A stretch of 24,013 nt of DNA from DATBFX01 sp036558305 (lineage in GTDB: Bacteria; Chloroflexota; Chloroflexia; Thermomicrobiales; UBA6265). The stretch lies in assembly GCA_036558305.1 (NCBI GenBank), contig DATBFX010000313.1, forward strand, positions 1 through 24,013, given 5' to 3'. Positions 13,782-21,252 of this stretch are shown here, one piece after another. Position 1 is the stretch's first letter. Every line of letters starts with the position of its first letter. The notes beneath the pieces are model-generated. The model searched no databases. It was not told the origin of the DNA and saw only the letters and a program-made list of their open reading frames with translations. The translations under genes and the position numbers were made by a program.

Positions 13782-15098
13782 TCACCTCGGTGCCCCGACT
13801 GCTCCGCGCATGATCGCCGCGTCGTCCGTCAGCGGCACCAGTTGCTCGCGGTCCGGTCCGACCCCAACCATCGTGATCGGTGCGCCGATCTGCTTCTCGA
13901 GGAAGGAGACGTAGTTTCGCGCGTTCTCCGGCAGGTCGCTCGCGGTTCGAATCCCCGAGGTGTCCGCGTTCCAACCGGGGACGATCGCGAATTCGGGTTT
14001 GACCTGGGCGAGGAGGTCGTCGCGGGCGGGCAGGTAGCGGACGGAGACATCGTTGAGCCGGTAGGCGGTGCCGACCTTGATCTCCGCGAAGGTGTCGAGG
14101 ACATCCAGAAGCGTCAGGGCAACCTCGGTGACGCCGTTGAGGCGGGCGACGTAGCGGGCGGCGACGGCGTCGAACCAGCCGGTTCGGCGGGGCCTACCGG
14201 TCGTGGTGCCGTACTCCTTGCCACGCTCGCGGATCGTCTGACCGACGTCGTCGAACAATTCGGTCGGCATCGGGCCGCTGCCGACGCGGGTTCCGTAGGC
14301 TTTGTAGACGGCGACGACGCGCGTGACCTGGGTCGGAGCGACGCCGGCCCCCTGACAGGCACCGGCGGCGGTCGGTGACGACGACGTGACGTAGGGATAG
14401 GTGCCGTAGTCGACGTCGAGCATGGCGCCCTGGGCACATTCGAGAAGCACTTCGCGACCGGCGGCAAGGGCATCCTGGACCACCATTTCGGCCTCGACGA
14501 CGTGGGCACGGAGGCGGGCACCGACTTCGACCAGTTGGCCGTAGACACCGGTCAAATCGAGCGGCGGCATCCGGTGGACCTGGACGAGGAGTTGGTTCTT
14601 CGTGTCGATCTCGACACTCAGTTTGCGCAGCAAGGAGGCCTCGTCGAGGAGGTCGGCGATGCGGATGCCGTGGCGGGCAACCTTGTCGGCGTAGGCCGGG
14701 CCGATCCCGCGCAGCGTTGTTCCGATCCGTTGGTCCTCGCGGGCGGCTTCTTCGGCTTGATCGAGAAGCGGGTGGTAGGGAAGGACGACGTGGGCGCGAT
14801 CGGAGATGAGGAGGTTGTCGACCGAGACCCCGCGCGATCGCAACTCGTCGATCTCTCGGATCAACGCGTGGGGGTCGACGACCACACCGGCGCCGATCAC
14901 GCAGGCGCAGTCGCGGTTGAGGATACCGGAGGGGACCAGGTGCAGCTTGAAGACACCGGCCGGGGTGGAGATCGTGTGTCCCGCGTTGCTGCCGCCGTTG
15001 GCACGGACGACCACGTCGGCGGCGGCGGCGAGCGCGTCGGTCAGTTTCCCCTTGCCCTCGTCACCCCATTGACCGCCCATGATGATCGTCGCTGGCAT
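13782..15098 (-). CDS. purA: Adenylosuccinate synthetase
   Basis: 438 aa, standard length. Joins IMP and aspartate using GTP to give adenylosuccinate, the first step from IMP to AMP. Seen: GGQWGDEGKGK (8-18) with catalytic D13, GSNAGHT with H41, GTTLRGIGPAYADK, the DYGTYPYVTSSSPTAAG block, TTGRPRRTGWFDA and VGVGPDREQLV at the C-terminus. The start is ATG at 15098, where GAGG lies 8 nt upstream and the protein begins directly with the first strand (MPATIIMGGQ). It has its own probable promoter in the gap after hspR and leads into fabZ and the glycosyltransferase. Confidence 0.98.
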   Translation of the reverse strand: MPATIIMGGQWGDEGKGKLTDALAAAADVVVRANGGSNAGHTISTPAGVFKLHLVPSGILNRDCACVIGAGVVVDPHALIREIDELRSRGVSVDNLLISDRAHVVLPYHPLLDQAEEAAREDQRIGTTLRGIGPAYADKVARHGIRIADLLDEASLLRKLSVEIDTKNQLLVQVHRMPPLDLTGVYGQLVEVGARLRAHVVEAEMVVQDALAAGREVLLECAQGAMLDVDYGTYPYVTSSSPTAAGACQGAGVAPTQVTRVVAVYKAYGTRVGSGPMPTELFDDVGQTIRERGKEYGTTTGRPRRTGWFDAVAARYVARLNGVTEVALTLLDVLDTFAEIKVGTAYRLNDVSVRYLPARDDLLAQVKPEFAIVPGWNADTSGIRTASDLPENARNYVSFLEKQIGAPITMVGVGPDREQLVPLTDDAAIMRGAVGAPR

Positions 15099-15154
15099 CT
15101 GCACGTCCTCGGTCGGGTAGCGCCGCCGCATCGGCCCGGTCGATGTCGGCAAGC

Positions 15155-15184
15155 ACTATACCCGAGGCGAAGACCCGAGGTGAA
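15155..15184 (-). promoter_or_regulatory. Promoter of purA with direct repeats
   Basis: On the minus strand TTCACC (15184-15179) is followed after 18 nt by TATAGT (15160-15155), about 57 nt before the purA start. The spacer edges carry two copies of CCTCGGG (15180-15174 and 15167-15161), 13 nt apart, which might bind a regulator. Confidence 0.55.
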
Positions 15185-15202
15185 CGGACGACGAGGGGAG
15201 CC

Positions 15203-15535
15203 CTAGCCGAGCCGGCGGAGGCGGGCGAGTTCGTCCTGCATCTCCACCATGCGCTGTCTCATGTGGAGGATGACTTCGACCGCGGCGAGATTGACGCCGA
15301 GATCATGGCGCAGGCGGTTGATCTGGCGGACGCGCTCGACGTCGAGATCGGAAAATCGATGCGATCCCGTCGATGGCGCGGTCGGATCGATGAGTCCGAT
15401 GCGCTCGTAGTGCCGGATCGTCGAGGTTCCGACTCCGGTCAGCATCGCGACGAAGTCCAGGGTGTACCGTGGCTCACGGACGTGCCTGGCGTCGGCGAGA
15501 GCCGGGGTGCTCCTCGGCGAGGCGGGCCGAGTCAT
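15203..15535 (-). CDS. hspR: HspR-like MerR-family heat-shock repressor
   Basis: 110 aa. HspR represses chaperone operons and is released on heat shock, with DnaK as co-repressor in actinobacteria. Seen: a MerR-type helix-turn-helix, RYTLDFVAMLTGVGTSTIRHYERIGLI (about 23-49), a wing (TGSHRFSDLDVERV), the HspR-like RQINRLRHDLGVNLAAVEVIL and a C-terminal coiled coil. MerR metal-sensing cysteines are absent, as expected for HspR. The start is ATG at 15535, which overlaps the dnaJ stop as ATGA, so translation is coupled to dnaJ. The repressor would control its own operon. DnaK/GrpE genes are not in the window. The long open frame upstream is out-of-frame dnaJ. Confidence 0.9.
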   Translation of the reverse strand: MTRPASPRSTPALADARHVREPRYTLDFVAMLTGVGTSTIRHYERIGLIDPTAPSTGSHRFSDLDVERVRQINRLRHDLGVNLAAVEVILHMRQRMVEMQDELARLRRLG

Positions 15536-16611
15536 GAGCTTCCCCCTTTCGCCAGATCGCGGAGTTGCGCGAAGAGGTCGCGCTCCTTGTCGGTCAGCTT
15601 CGTTGGCAGAAGGACGCGGGCGCGCGCGAGGAGATCGCCGCGCTCGCTCTTGCCCCGTTTCAAGCGGGGCATGCCCTGGCCGCGCAACCGGAAGAGCTTG
15701 CCGGACTGCGTTTCGGGGGGGACGGTCAGCGCGACGCGGCCGGTCGGGGTCGAGACGACGACCTCCCCGCCGAGCACGGCGGTGTAGAGCGGAACGTCGA
15801 CCTCGGTGCGCAGATCGTCGCCGCTGCGCTCGAAACGGGGGTCGGGCTGGACCGTGACCCTGAGGTAGACGTCGCCGTTGGGACCGCCGTTCTGCCCGGC
15901 GCCGCCGTGGCCGGCAACGCGGATGCGCGAACCGGTGGTGACACCGGCCGGGATCTTGACCTCGATCGTCTTGTTCTTGGGTACGACACCGGTGCCGTCG
16001 CAGGTAGGGCAGGTGGCGCCGCGGGCGAGACCGGTGCCGTTGCAGGTCGCACACGGTTCGTGGGTCTGCACCTCGAACCGGCGGCTGGCGCCGCGAAATG
16101 CCTCGTCAAACGAGACCTCGACGCCGACCTCGACGTCTTCGCCGCGGCGGCGGGACGGGCGGCTCGCGGAGAATCCGCCGCGGCGACTGCCGAGACCGCC
16201 GAACAGGGTCTGGAAGAAGTCGGAGAAACCGCCGGCGTTGTCGCCGTATTCGACGCGGAACGATTGGTCCCCCTGGTTCTGACCGGTGAACCAGCGACCG
16301 AAGTCGTAGTCGTCGAAGCTGGCGCCGGGACGTCCCCCGCCCGCCGGTTCGTTGCCGGTGAAGCCGGCGTCGCGGTACCGCTGCCAGTCCTCGCCGAAGC
16401 GATCGTACATCTTCCGCTTTTCGGGATCGGAGAGGACCTCGTACGCCTCGTTGACCTCCTTGAAGCGCTCCTCCGCCTGCTTGTCGCCCGGATTGATGTC
16501 GGGATGGTGCTTGCGGGCGAGTTTGCGGAAGGCCGATTGGATCGCCTTCTCGTCGGCGGTCCGCTCGACGCCAAGCGTTTTGTAGTAGTCCTTGAACTGT
16601 ACCGCAGGCAT
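15532..16611 (-). CDS. DnaJ/CbpA-type co-chaperone with half zinc finger
   Basis: 359 aa. Stimulates DnaK ATPase and delivers unfolded clients. Seen: J-domain about 6-72 with HPD at 36-38, Gly/Phe-rich region about 83-150 (FDDYDFGRWF, DFFQTLFGGLG), client-binding beta domains about 158-335, and between them only two CxxCxGxG motifs, C187/C190 and C201/C204. Canonical DnaJ has four such motifs and two zinc sites, while CbpA has none, so this is an intermediate one-zinc form. The start is ATG at 16611, directly before the J-domain; AAGGAG is about 12 nt upstream. The first gene of a dnaJ-hspR operon with an ATGA overlap, behind a promoter overlapped by an inverted repeat. Gene name dnaJ or cbpA is a matter of convention, so none is given. 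Confidence 0.93.
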   Translation of the reverse strand: MPAVQFKDYYKTLGVERTADEKAIQSAFRKLARKHHPDINPGDKQAEERFKEVNEAYEVLSDPEKRKMYDRFGEDWQRYRDAGFTGNEPAGGGRPGASFDDYDFGRWFTGQNQGDQSFRVEYGDNAGGFSDFFQTLFGGLGSRRGGFSASRPSRRRGEDVEVGVEVSFDEAFRGASRRFEVQTHEPCATCNGTGLARGATCPTCDGTGVVPKNKTIEVKIPAGVTTGSRIRVAGHGGAGQNGGPNGDVYLRVTVQPDPRFERSGDDLRTEVDVPLYTAVLGGEVVVSTPTGRVALTVPPETQSGKLFRLRGQGMPRLKRGKSERGDLLARARVLLPTKLTDKERDLFAQLRDLAKGGSS

Positions 16612-16635
16612 CTGTCCACCCCACTCCTTTGCATC

Positions 16636-16670
16636 ATCCGTATTGTAAAAGTTGATACGGATTAGCGCAA
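16636..16670 (-). promoter_or_regulatory. dnaJ-hspR promoter with overlapping inverted repeat
   Basis: On the minus strand TTGCGC (16670-16665) is followed after 17 nt by TACAAT (16647-16642). The inverted repeat ATCCGTAT-N11-ATACGGAT (16636-16643 and 16655-16662) straddles the -10 box, an ideal place for a repressor such as HspR. It is neither the actinobacterial HAIR element (CTTGAGT-N7-ACTCAAG) nor CIRCE. The promoter overlaps the stop codon of the DUF4126 gene. Confidence 0.65.
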
Positions 16671-17261
16671 GGTGGGGGCATTGCGCGGTTTCGCCGAGCG
16701 GCTCATGTAGGACGTCAGGTGCCGGATCTTCCGGTAGAACCACCAGAGGAAGAGACCGCCGAGCAGGATCAAGAAGATGGCCACGATCGGGGCAAGGATG
16801 GCCATCAGCGAGACGATAAAGGCGATACCGTCTTCGACCATGCTGATCACGGGATTGCCCAGACCGCCGGTGGAAACGGTGACGATCGGTCGGGCCGTAG
16901 CCTTGAACCCATGGACGCCGGCGGCGAGGATGAGACCGATGACCATGGCAGTGAAGGGGTTGAGCGCGTCGCCGTGGCTGGTCGAAGCCATCATCAGAAA
17001 GGCACCGGCTGCCGGACGGACCGCCGATTGGAGCAAGTCGTTGGCGTGGTCGATACCGGGAATCTTGTCGGCGACGATCTCGATCGTGAGCAACACCATG
17101 AGGATGGCGATGCCGGGGATCGACGAAATGAAGTCGTACGGGGACTCGAGGGTGACCTGATTGGTGAATCGGTCGGCCAGGGCCAACATCAAGAGCGGAA
17201 TGTAGGCGTTGAGTCCGGCCGGGGGGGCCAGACCGAGACCGGTGAGGACGGCGTTCTCCAC
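16662..17261 (-). CDS. DUF4126-family membrane protein
   Basis: 199 aa, function unknown. About four to five hydrophobic segments. The sequence GLGLAPPAGLNAYIPLLMLAL at the start, IEIVADKIPGIDHANDLLQ, VRPAAGAFL, GFKATARP and a final NPVISMVEDG segment are the conserved landmarks of DUF4126 as I know it. The start is GTG at 17261, with GAGGGG 8 nt upstream and translation beginning just before the conserved GLGLA. It ends on the dnaJ-hspR promoter and lies 106 nt after the galactonate-dehydratase-like gene. The extended -10 at 17322-17317 may drive it. Confidence 0.85.
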   Translation of the reverse strand: MENAVLTGLGLAPPAGLNAYIPLLMLALADRFTNQVTLESPYDFISSIPGIAILMVLLTIEIVADKIPGIDHANDLLQSAVRPAAGAFLMMASTSHGDALNPFTAMVIGLILAAGVHGFKATARPIVTVSTGGLGNPVISMVEDGIAFIVSLMAILAPIVAIFLILLGGLFLWWFYRKIRHLTSYMSRSAKPRNAPTLR

Positions 17262-17316
17262 GTGACGGCCCCTCGTTCTTGGAACGGCCAGGGCGAAGTG
17301 TTCCGCCGAGCGGCGG

Positions 17317-17322
17317 AGTATA
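17317..17322 (-). promoter_or_regulatory. Possible extended -10 for the DUF4126 gene
   Basis: TATACT on the minus strand, preceded by TGC (extended -10), about 55 nt before the GTG at 17261. No clear -35 was found. A small hairpin (TCCGCC-GAGC-GGCGGA) falls at the start of the leader. Confidence 0.4.
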
Positions 17323-17367
17323 GCACCGCGGGCGGAGGGCGAAGCACGTTGAGCCAGGTGTTCGCCG

Positions 17368-18558
17368 TCACCAATCCGCGACCGAGCCGTCGACGTGCCA
17401 GAGGGAAGGTTGGTAGGTTCGGTCGTAGGGGAGTTGTTCGTGGGCGTGGACGGCGTCCCAGTCGAGTTCGATGCCGAGTCCGGGGGAGGCGGGTGGGTCG
17501 ACCCAGCCGCCTGCCTGCCAGGTGAAAGGATTGGCGAAGAGGCGCTCGACGTCGGGTGGGTGGTCGACCAGAAACTCTTGGATCGAAAAATTGGGGATCG
17601 CGAGATCGAGCTGGACGCTGGCCATGGTCAACAACCAGGAATACGGATTGTGGGGAGCGACGTCGACGGCGGAGATTTCGGCGGCCGCTGCGATCTTGCG
17701 TCCCTCCCAGATCCCCCCGCAGTGGGCGAGATCCGGTTGAAGGATGTGGGCAGCGCCGAGAGCGAGGATGTCGCGAAAACCCCACTTCGTGAAGAGGCGT
17801 TCGCCGGTGGCGACCGGGATCGTGATCGTCGCCGCAACGTGCGCCATTGCCGCCGGGTCTTCCGGCAAGACGGGCTCCTCAAAAAAGAAGATGTCGTACT
17901 CGTCGAGCGCTTCGGCCATCTGGATAGCCGCCGCCGGCGAGAGTCTGCCGTGGCAATCGATCAGGACGTCGACCGCCGGTCCGACGGCGTCGCGGATGAG
18001 CCGCATCTGGTGTCGTGCTGCCCGCACCTCGGTCTGACCGGCGACGCCCGGGACGGCCCCGAACGGGCTGAGCTTGAGGGCGCGCCAGCCTGCTTCGACG
18101 AGTTGGGCGCAGGACTCGGCGATCTCCTCCGGCGATTCCCCGCGGGGGCCGTTCGCGTAGAGTCGCACCCGGTCGCGGACCCGTCCGCCGAGCAGCTCGT
18201 AGACCGGGACCGCGAGCGCCTTGCCGAGGATGTCCCAGAGCGCCTGCTCGATTCCGGAGATGGCGCTGCCGATGACGACACCGCCGCGCCAAAAGGAGTG
18301 CCGGTAGATCGTCTGCCAGTGGTGCTCGATCAGCGTCGGGTCCCGACCGATCAAGTACCCCTTGACATCGTTGATCGCGCCGACCACGGCTTCGGTTTTG
18401 CCCTCGAGACTCGCTTCGCCGATGCCGGTGATACCCGCGTCGGTCGTGACCTCGACGAAGATGAGGTTGGTCCGGCCGCCGAAGAGGACGTGCGGGATGA
18501 CGTCGGTAACGGTCAGCTTGAGGTCGGGCCGGCCCCCATATCGATTTGTCGTTTCCAT
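17368..18558 (-). CDS. Enolase-superfamily dehydratase, D-galactonate dehydratase-like
   Basis: 396 aa. The enolase superfamily removes the alpha proton of carboxylate sugars; the closest type recognised is galactonate dehydratase, which dehydrates aldonic acids. All expected residues of that group are present with the family's spacing: metal ligands D201 (DCHGR), E227 (FEEP) and E253 (TGERLFTKWGF), and the two histidines H203 and H303 (APHNP). K162 (ALKLSPFG) and the C-terminal DGSVADW are also typical. The start is ATG at 18558 with AGGGGA about 9 nt upstream. It lies 13 nt after a paralogue that lacks most of these residues, so both are co-transcribed. The substrate is not settled: no transporter, kinase or aldolase lies nearby. 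Confidence 0.9.
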   Translation of the reverse strand: METTNRYGGRPDLKLTVTDVIPHVLFGGRTNLIFVEVTTDAGITGIGEASLEGKTEAVVGAINDVKGYLIGRDPTLIEHHWQTIYRHSFWRGGVVIGSAISGIEQALWDILGKALAVPVYELLGGRVRDRVRLYANGPRGESPEEIAESCAQLVEAGWRALKLSPFGAVPGVAGQTEVRAARHQMRLIRDAVGPAVDVLIDCHGRLSPAAAIQMAEALDEYDIFFFEEPVLPEDPAAMAHVAATITIPVATGERLFTKWGFRDILALGAAHILQPDLAHCGGIWEGRKIAAAAEISAVDVAPHNPYSWLLTMASVQLDLAIPNFSIQEFLVDHPPDVERLFANPFTWQAGGWVDPPASPGLGIELDWDAVHAHEQLPYDRTYQPSLWHVDGSVADW

Positions 18559-18571
18559 CGAACTTCGTCCC

Positions 18572-19717
18572 CTATACGCCAGTGCTCGGTCCGGCTTGGT
18601 GTCCGTACCGCGCCCGGCGGTTGCCTGGCGGGAAGCGCTTGGCGGCCTCGAGATCGAGTTCGACGCCGAGACCGGGTCTGCCGGGGGGCTGAATGTATCC
18701 GCGGGCGTCCACCCGTGGGGGGGCGACGATCACGTCGTGCCACGGTTCGGCCACCGCGCTGACGTCCTGGATCAGGAAGTTCGGCGTCACCGCGTCGAGG
18801 TGCAGGGCGGCGACCGTGTTGACCAAACTCCCGGAGTTCAGCGGCGCGATCGAGACGAAGTGGGACTCGGCAAGGGTGGCGATTCTGCGAGCCTCGGCCA
18901 GTCCGCCGGTCCGGCCGATGTCGGGCTGCAGCACGGCGATGGCGCGCGACGCCAGGAGGGCGGGGCCGACCGATCGGGTGGCGAAGGGGCCGCCGAGCGC
19001 GATCGGGATGGGGGACTTCTCGGCAATCCGAATCAATACCGGGACATGGTCGGGACGGGACGGCTCCGCGAGGAACATGATGCCGAACGGCGCCAGTGCC
19101 GCCGCGCAGCGCACGGCCAGCGGCGGGGAGAGGCTGCCCCCTGCGTCGACGATGAGGTCGACGTCCGGACCGACGGCGTCACGGACCGCGCGGACTCTTG
19201 CAATGCCGGCGTCGACGAGGCGTTTGCCATCGAGAGTCGGCGTCGGGTCGAACGGGGTCAACGTGAGGGCGGTGAAGCCGCGGGCGACCAAATCGGCGGC
19301 CGAACGAGCGTACTCATCGGGCGTCTGGCCGCGGGGACCATTGGCCGAGACCCGGATCCGATCGCGAACGACCCCGCCGAGCAGCCGGTAGAGCGGCACA
19401 CCGAGCGCCTTGCCTTTGATGTCCCAGAGGGCGACTTCGATACCGGCGAGTGCGCCATGGAATGTCGCATCGCCGCGCACACGGACGTCGCGGTGGGCCA
19501 ACTGCCAGAGGTGCTCGGTCCGAAACGCGTCGGCACCGATCAGGAGCGGTTCGAAATCCTTGACGGCACCGAGGACGGCGTGGGTTTGCCCGGCGAGAGA
19601 CGCTTCGCCGAGACCGGTGATGCCGGCGTCGGTGTCGATCAGCACGAACACCCAATCGCGCCGGTCTGCGCCGACGACGACGGTGCGGACGCCGGTGATC
19701 CTCAGTCGTTCGCTCAA
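18572..19717 (-). CDS. Enolase-superfamily paralogue with degenerate active site (probable pseudoenzyme)
   Basis: 381 aa, full length and uninterrupted, similar to the gene 13 nt downstream (shared GITGxGEASL, ALWDIxGKAL, ANGPRG, AVGPxVD and RPGLGxELD). Compared with that gene, one metal ligand is kept (D191), but E227 becomes A217 (FLAEP), E253 becomes G243 (LGGPF), H203 becomes G193 (DAGGS), H303 becomes L293 (APLNS) and K162 becomes T152. Standard enolase-type chemistry is therefore unlikely. The intact frame suggests selection for a structural or regulatory role, perhaps as partner in a mixed oligomer, or a changed activity. The start is TTG at 19717, with AAGGTGG about 9 nt upstream; no better start was found. 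First gene of a two-gene operon. Confidence 0.88.
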   Translation of the reverse strand: MSERLRITGVRTVVVGADRRDWVFVLIDTDAGITGLGEASLAGQTHAVLGAVKDFEPLLIGADAFRTEHLWQLAHRDVRVRGDATFHGALAGIEVALWDIKGKALGVPLYRLLGGVVRDRIRVSANGPRGQTPDEYARSAADLVARGFTALTLTPFDPTPTLDGKRLVDAGIARVRAVRDAVGPDVDLIVDAGGSLSPPLAVRCAAALAPFGIMFLAEPSRPDHVPVLIRIAEKSPIPIALGGPFATRSVGPALLASRAIAVLQPDIGRTGGLAEARRIATLAESHFVSIAPLNSGSLVNTVAALHLDAVTPNFLIQDVSAVAEPWHDVIVAPPRVDARGYIQPPGRPGLGVELDLEAAKRFPPGNRRARYGHQAGPSTGV

Positions 19718-19757
19718 CCCGCCCTACCACCTTGCTAACGGCGCCAAACGTCACGGC

Positions 19758-19786
19758 AGCATACCAAGCGGCGTTCTTCTCGTCAG
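19758..19786 (-). promoter_or_regulatory. Promoter of the tandem enolase-superfamily operon
   Basis: On the minus strand CTGACG (19786-19781) is followed after 17 nt by TATGCT (19763-19758), preceded by TTGG. It overlaps the stop codon of the GT-C gene and lies about 40 nt before the TTG start at 19717. A moderate match to sigma70. Confidence 0.4.
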
Positions 19787-21237
19787 TCGGCGCACTCCGC
19801 AACCGCTACCGAGCCCACCCGTGACGTGAGCGCATAGGCCGCCGTCGCCAGGGTGCCGAGCCAGGCCAGACCGAGGAGACCGAAGATCAATCGCCCGGAA
19901 GCGGGCGACGCGCTGTAGAACACGTACGACGGAACGACACCGGTGAGATCGAGCCCGGTCCACGCCTGCCAGGTTTCGAAGAGGCGACTCGTGCCGTCGG
20001 GTTGGTTGTACATCCGTTGCGGATCGGCGACGAACGTCGCCATGATCGCGGCAGCGGGAAAGGCGCCGAGACCGAGGATGGTCCAGCGCCAGGCCCGGTC
20101 GAGCCGACCGAGCCACCAGGCAAGCGGCGCCGCGGCCAGCGGGACGATGTCGGTCAGGTATCGCGCCGGAGGGTTCCACTCGCCCCACCAGACCCGATAG
20201 TTAGCGATGACGAAAAGGTACGGCACGACGACGACTGCCAGGACGAGCGCGTCCCGGCGCCGAACCATGGCAAACGGCACGAATGCGGCGGCGGCGACCA
20301 GCAGCAAGGGGCTGTGGACGAAAGCGCCCCACTGTTGATCCAGGAATGTGCCCGCCAGTCCGTTCAAAGTCCCGACCACACCGGAGAAACCGGCGTGGTC
20401 CGACGACGGTGGCAGCGGACGACCGTAGAGCCGCTGGTACCACCAGAAGAGGACGACGGCGCTGACGACCGGCGGGACCGCCGCCGCGACGAGTTGGAGA
20501 GGCCGCAGTTTGCGGCGGAATTTGGTGATCGCGACGACGGCCAGGACGACGCTGATGGGTGCGAGACGCTCGTGCAGCCACGGCAGCACCGCCGCGCAGA
20601 CGCCGAGGAGGAACCACTGAAAGGCATTGTTGCGCCGTTCGAGGAGGCGCCGCACGCCATACGCGATACAAAGCGCCGCCGTCATTTCGGGAAAGATGAG
20701 GAGCGAAAACGAGAAGAGGGGATTGGTCAGGCCGAGGGCAATGGCGACCGCAAAGGCGAGTGACGGTGATTGGGTGTAGCGCGCCGCGAGCAGGGTCATG
20801 TTGGCCGCCACGGCGGCGGCGATGGCGGCGAGCACAAGGAGGGTCAGCGTACGACCACCGACCGCGTAGGGGACCGCGATCAAGACCGCCAGGCCGAGAC
20901 CGTGCTTGCTGTAGAGGCCGGCGCGTCTGGTGTGGGACTTGTGGGGCGGGAGGGGATCCGGGTAGGCGGGCCATCCGTGGCGGGTGGGACCGAGCGCGGG
21001 ATAGAAGCGGTCGTAGTCGCGCTGGTCGTAGTTGTTCTGCTCGTCGAGGTCGTGATCCTCGATCAGGCTGATCGAGGTCATCACGTAGAAGGGTTCGTCG
21101 CCGGTCAGGGGATCCAGGCGGCGCTCGAGCGACGGCAGCCAGGCCAGACAGGCGAGATAGACGACCGCGGCGGCGAGGAGCGCCGCCGGCAACGCGGAAC
21201 GCCCCGGTGATGACCGGGGCGTCGACGCCTGTCGCAT
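19783..21237 (-). CDS. GT-C fold membrane glycosyltransferase (GT39/mannosyltransferase-like)
   Basis: 484 aa, about ten hydrophobic segments. GT-C enzymes use polyprenyl-phosphate sugars and act on the outer face of the membrane. Seen: a first membrane helix (about 15-34) followed by an extracytoplasmic loop with the acidic motif GDEPFY (46-51) and many Asp residues, as in GT39 and ArnT-type enzymes, then alternating helices and a polar C-terminal loop (about 405-450). The start is ATG at 21237 with no convincing ribosome site. It follows lexA by only 15 nt on the same strand, so it is probably co-transcribed and translated by coupling. An 8-bp hairpin (21201-21220) lies in its first codons. 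Sugar and acceptor are unknown. Confidence 0.82.
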   Translation of the reverse strand: MRQASTPRSSPGRSALPAALLAAAVVYLACLAWLPSLERRLDPLTGDEPFYVMTSISLIEDHDLDEQNNYDQRDYDRFYPALGPTRHGWPAYPDPLPPHKSHTRRAGLYSKHGLGLAVLIAVPYAVGGRTLTLLVLAAIAAAVAANMTLLAARYTQSPSLAFAVAIALGLTNPLFSFSLLIFPEMTAALCIAYGVRRLLERRNNAFQWFLLGVCAAVLPWLHERLAPISVVLAVVAITKFRRKLRPLQLVAAAVPPVVSAVVLFWWYQRLYGRPLPPSSDHAGFSGVVGTLNGLAGTFLDQQWGAFVHSPLLLVAAAAFVPFAMVRRRDALVLAVVVVPYLFVIANYRVWWGEWNPPARYLTDIVPLAAAPLAWWLGRLDRAWRWTILGLGAFPAAAIMATFVADPQRMYNQPDGTSRLFETWQAWTGLDLTGVVPSYVFYSASPASGRLIFGLLGLAWLGTLATAAYALTSRVGSVAVAECAD

Positions 21238-21252
21238 TGCCGGACGGAGAGA

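Noticed and set aside
15536..16054. N-terminal extension of the HspR frame
   Set aside because: It is out-of-frame dnaJ, and the ATGA overlap gives the natural start.
21201..21220. The 8-bp hairpin GCCCCGGT-N4-ACCGGGGC as a lexA terminator
   Set aside because: It lies inside the first codons of the GT-C gene and no T-tract follows on the minus strand.
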